Below the pieces are notes generated by a model. It did no database searches. It worked only from the letters and a program-made list of their open reading frames with translations, and had not been told where the DNA came from. Position numbers and translations under genes: made by a program. Source: Halicephalobus mephisto (Eukaryota; Nematoda; Chromadorea; Rhabditida; Panagrolaimidae). From it: DNA of 64,000 nt. The stretch covers positions 620,001 through 684,000 of the forward strand of contig SWDT01000003.1 in the NCBI GenBank assembly GCA_009193035.1. The letters are read 5' to 3'. Numbering within the stretch: position 1 is the stretch's first letter; each line of letters begins with the position of its first letter. Below are positions 56,684 through 64,000 of this stretch, piece after piece.

Positions 56684-58253
56684 TTAAAGCTTCAATTCCT
56701 TCTCTACGTATTCTCCAGATTCGAATTCGCCTTCACCTCCGAGTATTTCCTCAGGATTGCTCGGCAACACCGCTGAAGATAATTATTTTGATTCACAAAA
56801 TCATCTTTAAAAACTCACGTCCATTTAATTCATCATTGGCTTCAGAAGGTCGGTTTCCAGTGTTTTCAGATTGAGGTTCTTGATTTTTTTCTTTTTCTTC
56901 CGAAGGTTCGGATCCTAGTCCTTGTTTTTCTTCATTGTCGTCTTCCATCAGACCCACTAAATCGCGCTTATTGAAAAGAAACTGGGGATCATCTGTTGAA
57001 GTCTCATTAGTAGACGAAGTAGGATCTTCTGTCGTAGATTCTGTTGTAGATTCTGTAGTAGCGTCAGTGGGAGCATCAGTAGGAGCATCAGTAGGAGCAT
57101 CGGTAGGAGCATCGGTAGGAGCGTCAGTGGGGGCATCTGTAGGAGCATCAATAGGAGCATCGGTAGGAGCATCGGTAGGAGCATCGGTAGGGGCATCGGT
57201 AGGGGCATCGGTAGGAGCATCGGTAGGGGCATCAGTGGGGGCATCAGTGGGGGCATCGGTGGGAGCGTCAGTAGGAGCGTCAGTGGGAGCATCGGTAGGA
57301 GCGTCAGTGGGGGCATCTGTAGGAGCGTCAGTCGGGCGGCGTCAGTAGGAGTGTCAGTGGGCGTCAGTGGGAGCATCTGTAGGAGCATCGGTAGGAGCGT
57401 CCGTAGGAGCGTCAGTAGGAGCATCGGTAGGGGCATCGGTAGGAGCGTCAGTAGGAGCATCGGTAGGGGCATCAGTTGGGGCATCGGTAGGGGCATCAGT
57501 GGAGCTCGTAGTAGGAGCATCTGTAGGAGCGTCAGTGGGGGCGTCAGTAGGAGTGTCAGTGGGGGCGTCAGTAGGAGCATCGGTAGGGGCATCAGTTGGG
57601 GCATCGGTAGGGGCATCAGTGGGAGCGTCAGTAGGAGCATCTGTAGGAGCGTCAGTGGGGGCGTCAGTAGGAGTGTCAGTGGGGGCGTCAGTAGGAGCAT
57701 CGGTAGGGGCATCGGTAGGAGCGTCAGTAGGAGCATCGGTAGGGGCATCAGTTGGGGCATCGGTAGGGGCATCAGTGGGAGCGTCAGTAGGAGCATCGGT
57801 AGGAGCATCGGTAGGGGCATCGGTAGGAGCGTCAGTAGGAGTATTTGTAGTATCTTCGGTAGGGTCAGGACTAAATCCTGGGGGTTCGATTTCAGAATCC
57901 GTGGGTTGTGGTCCAGAAGGATAGTCATCATCTCCAGAAGGAGGCCCACTCCTGTCTTCCTCGCTTGAATCACTGTCTTCACTTGATCTTGAGTTAGGAA
58001 GTCTCGGAGCATCACGTGGAGGATTCTCCGGGGGCAAAAGAAGTTCTCCTGGGGAGTAAACCGGAGGAGGGTAAGGGGGACCGTAACGATGTGAATGCTT
58101 GTGTCTGCCGTCTGAAATACTTTTTTAAATTTTAAAATTTAATCAAAAACTACGGTAATGTCTCCCATATCTTCCTATCTTGACATTGAAGTCGTCTCCG
58201 GCCAGGGACAGAGCCACAAGGACCAGCCCCAGAAGAACACCCAGGGTCTTCAT
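56684..58253 (-). CDS. Secreted mucin-like protein with APTD repeats, frame broken in the repeat
   Basis: Exons 58253-58154, 58111-56819 and 56772-56684. A signal peptide (MKTLGVLLGLVLVALSLAG) is followed by a His/Tyr/Pro-rich start, an acidic Ser-rich segment, then about sixty TDAP tetrapeptides coded by 12-bp repeats (57060-57845), then a Thr/Ser-rich, acidic C-terminus ending in KELKL. The repeat would be a dense O-glycosylation target, as in mucins and surface coats. A +2 insertion near 57336 and a -2 deletion near 57360 put two TGA codons in frame; the two cancel, and exon 2 keeps a length compatible with both neighbours (493 codons overall). Either an assembly error in the repeat or a truncated allele. 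A TTTTTTTAG acceptor lies 13 nt before the ATG. Confidence 0.75.
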
Positions 58254-59279
58254 TTCTCCAGAAAACTAAAAAAATCAAATTACTGTAAAACTAAAAAATG
58301 AAAATTATTTCCAAATTTTTTCCACACGAATTTTTGAGATTTTTAGAGAATTCCAAAATTCAAAGTTTCAGACGGTAGTTTTGAATTTATTTTCGATTTT
58401 AAAAAGTTTCGAAATTTTCCACAAAGTAATCGAAAATTTTGAAATTTTTACTCAATTCTGGAAAATTTAACAATTTTCAGAAAACTTCAACGATCTTTTA
58501 GAAAACTCCAGAATTTTCAACAAATCAAAAATGTCAAAAATTTTCCATCAAATTTCAGAAATTTTAAAAATTAAAAATTATTTTTAATTTTTCTTTTAAA
58601 ATTTCAGATAATTTTTAATTTCTAATTTTTGTTTAAAAATTTCTAAAAAATTTAAATTTTTATCAAAGAAATTTTAAAATTTAAATTTTTATCAAAGAAA
58701 TTTAAAAAATTGAAGATAATTTTTAATTTTTCTTTGAAAATTTCTAAAAATTGAAGATAACTTTTAAGTTTTATAAAAGGATTTTAAAAAATTTAGACTG
58801 TTGATCAGGAATTGAGCGACTGGAGCTTCTCGGAAGAGTTTTTTGCTTTTGAATTGGAGCCGGAAACGACGCCGATGTTTCATTGTTTTTGTTTTTGAAT
58901 TTTGTTCTTCTTTTCCATCGACTTTATCAGTAAATTTTAATCTTGAAAATCTTCAGGATTTGGTACAAAAAAGATTAAACATTGATTAAATTTTATCAAT
59001 TTAAAAAAAAAATAAAAAAAAATTAGAAAATTTAATTTTTAAAAAATTTAAAAAATTTAGAAAATTTAATTTTAGAAAAGTTTTGAAAATTATTCATCAG
59101 TGAAAATTATGAGGAAATATTTTTTAAAAAAACATGATTCATTTTTTATGAAAATTTAAAAATTCAAAATTCAACGTCAATCTGGATTTTTTCGAACAAT
59201 GGAGTTTTTTTAAATGGAAAAACTGGACTTCAAGGTTGTCAAATTTGGCTGTACAGTAGTTTTGGAACATTTAAGTTTT
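58254..59279. other. AT-rich spacer
   Basis: No supported gene. A slightly G+C-richer patch at 58795-58880 may belong to the promoter of the minus-strand mucin-like gene. Confidence 0.35.
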
Positions 59280-60480
59280 TAGAGTAGTTAATCCCTTGAG
59301 GCATTTGGTCTGTTTGATCGAAAAATACATTAAATTTTTGAAGAACTTGATTCCTGAAAGGGCCTAAAATCACAACCAAGAAGATTAGTCTAAAAAGTAG
59401 AAAGTAAACTACCAGGTAGTTGATTCCCTGAGACATTTGGTCCCTTGAATGAAGTTGATTCCGAAATTTGTCTTTTTTGATGATTTTTTGGTTGCGATTT
59501 TAGGCCATTTCGGGAATGGAAGAAACTGGCTTAGAAACACAAAATAAGTCGTAGAGCAGCTGATCCCCTGAGGCGTCTACCCCCAGCCTGACTCACACTG
59601 GTTTGGGGTTTCTGAGATGGGTTTGGCCGATGGGATCTCAGACCGTCCGAGGAGCCAGACTGGTCTGAAAAGATGTAGTTGGATGTTGGTCCTTGTTGAC
59701 TCGTGCTGGTTTCAAGTTTTCTTCTTTCGGCTCATCTCTCCAGCCGCTCTTCCCATCCTTCCTCATATCAAAAAACTAATCCAAAAAATAAAAAATTAAA
59801 TCATTTATAAAATCGGGAACTAAATGCCCCAGAGGAGGAAGTATCATATGGTCTATTTTTTGTTTTGAGACCAGTCTTTTTAGTCACAACTACCATTTTA
59901 AGTCATTCCAGAAACCAAAAAACTGGTCTAAAAAGCAAAAAAAATTACACAACAAATGTTCCCCTGAGGCATTTGGTCCCTTTCAACTCGTATTATTTTC
60001 GAAATTTTTTAAGAAAATTTCTTAATTTAACTGAAATATTAAGTTAATTAAATTATTGGAAAATTTAAAAATAAAAGAAACAAATTTCATACAATCAAAA
60101 AAAATCACATAAAAATTGCTGCCCTGAGGCATTTGGTCCCTTTCAACTCGCGATAGTTCCAAATTTCTTTTTTTTTAAAATAATTTTTTAATTTAATCAA
60201 AATATTAAGTTATTAGAAAATTTAAAAATAAAAGAAATTGTAAAAATTACTCGGTAGTTACTCCCTGAGGCTTTTGGTCTCTTTCGATTTGAATTAATTT
60301 GAAATTTTTTGAAACTAATTTTTCATTGTTACTTTTTTATAATTCCAAAATTGAAAAAATTAATTTTTAAAAAACTGAAAAAATTAATTTTAAAAAATTG
60401 AAAAAATTAATTTTTAAAAAATTGAAAAAATTAATTTAAAAAAAATTAGGAACTGAATGCCCTAAGGAAAGATCTGCGGT
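59280..60480. repeat. Array of 'CCCTGAGGCATTTGGTCCCTTTC' units
   Basis: The core occurs near 59289, 59428, 59563 (partial), 59964, 60122 and 60262, commonly about 135-160 bp apart, followed by 'aactcg.a.tatttt' and an A/T run. A G+C-rich stretch at 59580-59770 in the middle is unrelated. Spacing is irregular, so this is an old, disturbed array. Confidence 0.6.
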
Positions 60481-60811
60481 GTAATTGTTGAATTTTTGTG
60501 ATTTTTACGAAATTATTCCAATTTTGACAGAAATTTTCGAATTTATTTATATTTATCCATTTGTCACCAATTGGGCGAAGTGATCATTGTTGCAGCCGGA
60601 GGAAATGACGATGGAGCAACATTGGCCAGTTTGTCCTTGATGAAAAAAGACTGGTCTTTTTTCCTTGATCGGTTCTGTTTAGTGAACGTATTCCAATTGA
60701 TACTAAGTAAACTCGTTGCGTGATTTTCTTCAAAAAAACAGTGTTGAGATGTGTAAAAAGGTCGATATCTGCAGTCTGCTTGCAACATTTAAGCAGATCA
60801 GTTGGCATGTT

Positions 60812-61638
60812 TATACACAAAAAATGAGTAAACGATATATAATGCATGGATGTATTGTATTTAATATATCGATTCATTAAAACGGTTGAGACATAGTAGA
60901 TACATTGTATTCAGTATATTAATACATTAAATCGATATTGGTATATTGTATATAGTGTATAGATTAACTAAAAAAGCTTTGATGTAGAGATACATTATAT
61001 TCAACATACTAATACATTTACTTGATATATGTGCATTGTATATAATGTATAGACTCACTAAAAAAGCTCTGATATAGTAGATACATTATATTCAGTGTAT
61101 CAAATCTATTAAGTTGATATATGTGCATTGTATTTAATATATTGATTCATTAAAACGGTCCAGATGTAGTAGATATATTGTATTCAATATATCGAATTTA
61201 TTAAATTGATATAAGCGTATTGTATTCAATATACCGGTGTATTGAAACAGTTCTAATATACCAGATACATTATATTCAGTGTATCAAATCTATTAAGTTG
61301 ATATATGTGCATTGTATATAATGTATAGATTCATTAAAATATCTCTAATGTAGTAGATATATTGTATTCAACACACTAATACATTTAGTTGATATATGTG
61401 CGTTATATTCAATGTACCGGTATATTAGAACAATCCTGATGTATTATATACGTTGTATTCAACGCATCAATATATTGAGTCTAAAATCGATAAATTATAT
61501 TCAATGTACCAGTATATTAAATGCAATATCAATGTGTTATATTCAATGCACCGATGCACTGTATTTTATGTTCTGATATATTGAATATAATTTATCTCGC
61601 GCATTACAGCCATTTCAATGTATCCTTTTTGTGTGCAC
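60812..61638. mobile_element. Satellite-bearing element, copy 2
   Basis: About 827 bp bounded by 'tatacacaaaaaatg' and 'tcctttttgtgtgca'. The interior has the same 'ttcaatgtatcgatatatta'/'gttgatatatgtgcattgta' units as 52779-53543, and 'attacagccatttcaatg' sits just inside the right end, matching the other copy. Confidence 0.65.
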
Positions 61639-61649
61639 TAAGTTGAGTA

Positions 61650-62060
61650 CAATCGATTTTGATACAAATGAAGATTGATTAATTTTTAACTATGATCTTA
61701 CTAGTTTTGTAAATAAAAAAAGACCAAGGTCATAGTTATAAAATAGATCATTTCTCGTAGTAAAAGCAATAAAGCGAAAGCATTGGTCCTGACACGAATG
61801 AAGCTTGATTAATTTTAAACCATTATCTAAGTGGTTTTTAGATATCTAGTAACCCAAATTGTAGTCACAGAATAGGTTAAACGTTTTTCGTGCTGGGACT
61901 ATTGATTTGAAAAGACCTTGGTCCTGACGCGAATGATGTTTAATTAGTTTTTTGATTGTGATCTTAGTGGTTCATTGAATGGCCAATTTCCAAGGTCATA
62001 AGTGAGAAAAATCATTTTTCGTAGCGAAATTATTAATTCGAATTTCTCTGAAAATGAGAA
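61650..62060. repeat. Three diverged units of about 125 bp
   Basis: Each unit has 'gatacaaatgaagattgatt' or 'ttggtcctgac.cgaatga.g.tt.att', then 'atcttagtggttt' and 'caaggtcatag', ending in 'atttctcgtag.aaa'. Confidence 0.55.
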
Positions 62061-62399
62061 ATTATGAAATAAAATTTTTTTTTCATCAAAAAAAAACACG
62101 TGATTCATTGTTTGAATATAAACTTGATGAATTTTAAATCATTATTTGTTGAACTAGTTAAAAAAAATTAAAATTATTTTAAAAAAAACCGTTGAATTTT
62201 TTTAAAAATTTAAATTTAAAAAATTTTCAAAATGAAATTTTTTAATTTTTTTGTTGCAAAATTTGATTTTTAAATTTACAGTAATTAAATTTCTAATTAA
62301 AAAATAAATATTAATATTAATTTTGTCGAATGTAGCATTTTTGAAATTTTTTCTTCGAGACTAAAAAAGGAGAAAATTATCGATTAAAAATGGTCTCAT

Positions 62400-62750
62400 A
62401 AAGAATGATTTTTGATTTATTTTCCTACCACGAAAATCTTCATTTTCTAATATACGGTAATTAAGGTTTAAAAAAAATAAATATCAAATATTATTCTTAT
62501 AAAAATAATTATTGAAACTTTCCAAAAAAATATCGATTTAAAAATCATTAATTTTTCTACGATCAATGCTTGATTCACTTTCCTACCACGAAAATCTTTA
62601 TTTTTCTAATGTACGGTAATTAAGATCTTAGAAAAGAATAAGTATCAAATATTATTCTTATGAAAATAATTATTGAAACTTTCCAAAAAAAATATCGATT
62701 TAAAAATCATTAATTTTTCTACGATCAATGCTTGATTCACTTTCCGAACG
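62400..62750. repeat. Tandem duplication of about 160 bp
   Basis: Two nearly identical copies run from 'ttcctaccacgaaaatctt' through 'tacggtaattaag', 'aagtatcaaatattattctta' and 'aaaatatcgatttaaaaatc' to 'gatcaatgcttgattcac'. Confidence 0.8.
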
Positions 62751-62953
62751 ATAAACTTCGTTACTGACCCTTCAAACTGGATTGACTGATCGATGACTTT
62801 TCTGAAAACGCAAAATCACTTCCAGAGAAATTCTAGGATGGAAGAGTTTCAAGTAACATTTCCCAAAATTCAGGAGACAAATAAAACCTTCCATTATTAA
62901 TTCCAACGATTTTCGTGTGATGTCATCTGTGACGAAATTGATCACTTTCATTT

Positions 62954-63205
62954 TCAATGCCTCCGGGGATTTTCGAGCCCGTTTTTGAAATCCCCCAACG
63001 GCCTAATCAGAGCGAAACGATTTTTACCTGTTTTTTTACAATTACTTTTTTGAAAGTAATCCATAAAAGTAACTCCGAGAAATCGCGGTTCCGTCGCGAG
63101 ATTCGGAAAAATCAATCCACGTCTGTCCGGACAAAACCGCGATGACCTACAAACTTTTCCGTCGACGTAGATCTCACTTCCAGAGCTGAAATAAGTTTTC
63201 TTCAT
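62954..63205 (-). CDS. Hypothetical small protein
   Basis: Eighty-three residues from the ATG at 63205, in a patch clearly richer in G+C than the surroundings. Contains 'EIYVDGKVCRSSRFCPD' and 'FLGVTFMDYFQKSNC'. There is no signal peptide and no recognised family. A GTAAAA donor after 'CKKT' (about 63026) suggests that the true gene may be spliced and continue further along the minus strand, but I could not find a convincing next exon. Confidence 0.35.
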   Translation of the reverse strand: MKKTYFSSGSEIYVDGKVCRSSRFCPDRRGLIFPNLATEPRFLGVTFMDYFQKSNCKKTGKNRFALIRPLGDFKNGLENPRRH

Positions 63206-63299
63206 TTTTTCGGGTTGCGATTATGTCGATTTCTCTCTGATTTATTTAGAAAATCGTTTATTTATTAATATTTGCTCTAATTTTGAAAATAATCGATGA

Positions 63300-63960
63300 A
63301 AGAGGTCATTTCGGCCCAAGGCCACTCAGACTGCGCGACGGTTGGCTCCACGACACTTCCCCCAGCGACATTTGCTCCCTTCTATTTCGTGATATATAAT
63401 TTATTTTTTTTTATATTGATTTTTTAATGTTCGAAATTTATTCAATATCTCAATTAAGTAAAAAAATTAATTTAAAAAGAAAGAATTTCGAAATTAGGAA
63501 GAATTAGAGAAAAACGAGGAGCAATTGTGGTGCAGTTGTCTTCAGGATTCTTGAATAGTCTGCTTCTGGAGACGGTTTCTGAAGTCTGTACAATGTGGAA
63601 TGTTCTTAAAAACTTCTAAATTTGAACAACTATACAGTACTTTCTCCAGCGAAATTTTCTTCTTTCTGATTTCGAAATTCTTTATAAATTAATTTTTTCT
63701 TACTTAACTAAGATATTAAATTAATTTAATTACAAAAAATTTATAAAAACTAAGTAAATCGTATATTACGAAATAGGAGGATAACTGTGGTGCAGTTTTC
63801 CTCAGAATTCTTGAGTAGTCTGCTTCTGGAGACGGTTTCTGAAGTCTGTACAATGCGGAATGTTCTTAAAAACTTCTAAATTTGAACAACTATACAGTAC
63901 TTTCTCCAGCGAAATTTTCTTCTATTTCATAATATATAATTTATTTCTTTTTTATATTGA
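63300..63960. repeat. Tandem repeat of about 265 bp
   Basis: A long block ('gtggtgcagttgtcttcag', 'agtctgcttctggagacggtttctgaagtctgtacaatg', 'actatacagtactttctccagcgaaattttcttct') occurs at about 63525-63665 and again at about 63788-63932 with few changes. The tail 'atatataatttatttttt..atattgattttttaatgttc' seen at 63390 returns at 63945. The array probably runs past the window end. Confidence 0.75.
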
Positions 63961-64000
63961 TTTTTTAATGTTCAAAATTTACTCAATATGTCAGTTAAGA

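Noticed and set aside
56935..57968. Plus-strand open frames rich in VGAS and GRSVSRSIG, and a minus-strand frame rich in LPM
   Set aside because: They are other-frame readings of the 12-bp repeat that codes TDAP on the minus strand.

Overview
The window is nuclear DNA from a nematode, probably a rhabditid close to Caenorhabditis. The evidence is the mix of nematode-specific families (Srt- and Srh-type chemoreceptors, a divergent ionotropic-receptor-like protein, ShKT secreted proteins, a nit-1-type nitrilase), many short introns with GTAAG donors and TTTTCAG/TTTTTAG acceptors, and such acceptors lying just upstream of many start codons, as expected for spliced-leader trans-splicing. Introns and spacers are very AT-rich and packed with tandem and dispersed repeats. 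Exon structures were rebuilt by hand from phase-compatible splice sites; no database search was run.

Left part (1-24 kb): a partial secreted protein gene (minus strand), a DHRS1-like dehydrogenase (plus), an Srt-type receptor (minus), then three plus-strand genes about 200 bp apart that could form an operon: a Tudor-domain protein, a carnosine N-methyltransferase and the GATOR2 subunit WDR59. The LRPPRC/mma-1 homologue converges on WDR59 with only 95 bp between stop codons.

Middle part (25-40 kb): an ionotropic-receptor-like gene lies between inverted copies of a repeat; one side of that repeat is duplicated and holds a 331-bp palindromic MITE. Next come a small WASP-like (WH2-connector-acidic) protein and a small retropepsin-like gene whose catalytic motif reads ETG. 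From 33.2 to 37.5 kb there is debris of a Maverick/Polinton-type virus-like element: a B-family polymerase fragment, a broken membrane glycoprotein (fusogen-like), small virion-protein-like fragments and an adenain-like protease fragment. An intact granulin-like secreted gene sits inside this debris. A TTAA-flanked element, a decayed piggyBac transposase and a Ty3/gypsy gag with part of an LTR follow.

Right part (40-64 kb): a repeat-rich minus-strand ORF, a secreted ShKT + nitrobindin-domain protein, LEPROT/Vps55, an Srh-type receptor with pogo-like MITEs in an intron, nit-1, a three-module secreted protein, a cluster of tRNA-derived SINE-like copies, and a secreted mucin-like protein with a long APTD repeat interrupted by paired indels. 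The last 6 kb is mostly repeat arrays, including the second copy of an element also found in an intron at 52.8-53.5 kb.

The best leads are the Maverick debris with its embedded granulin-like gene, the ETG retropepsin-like gene, the ShKT-nitrobindin fusion and the paired satellite-bearing elements.
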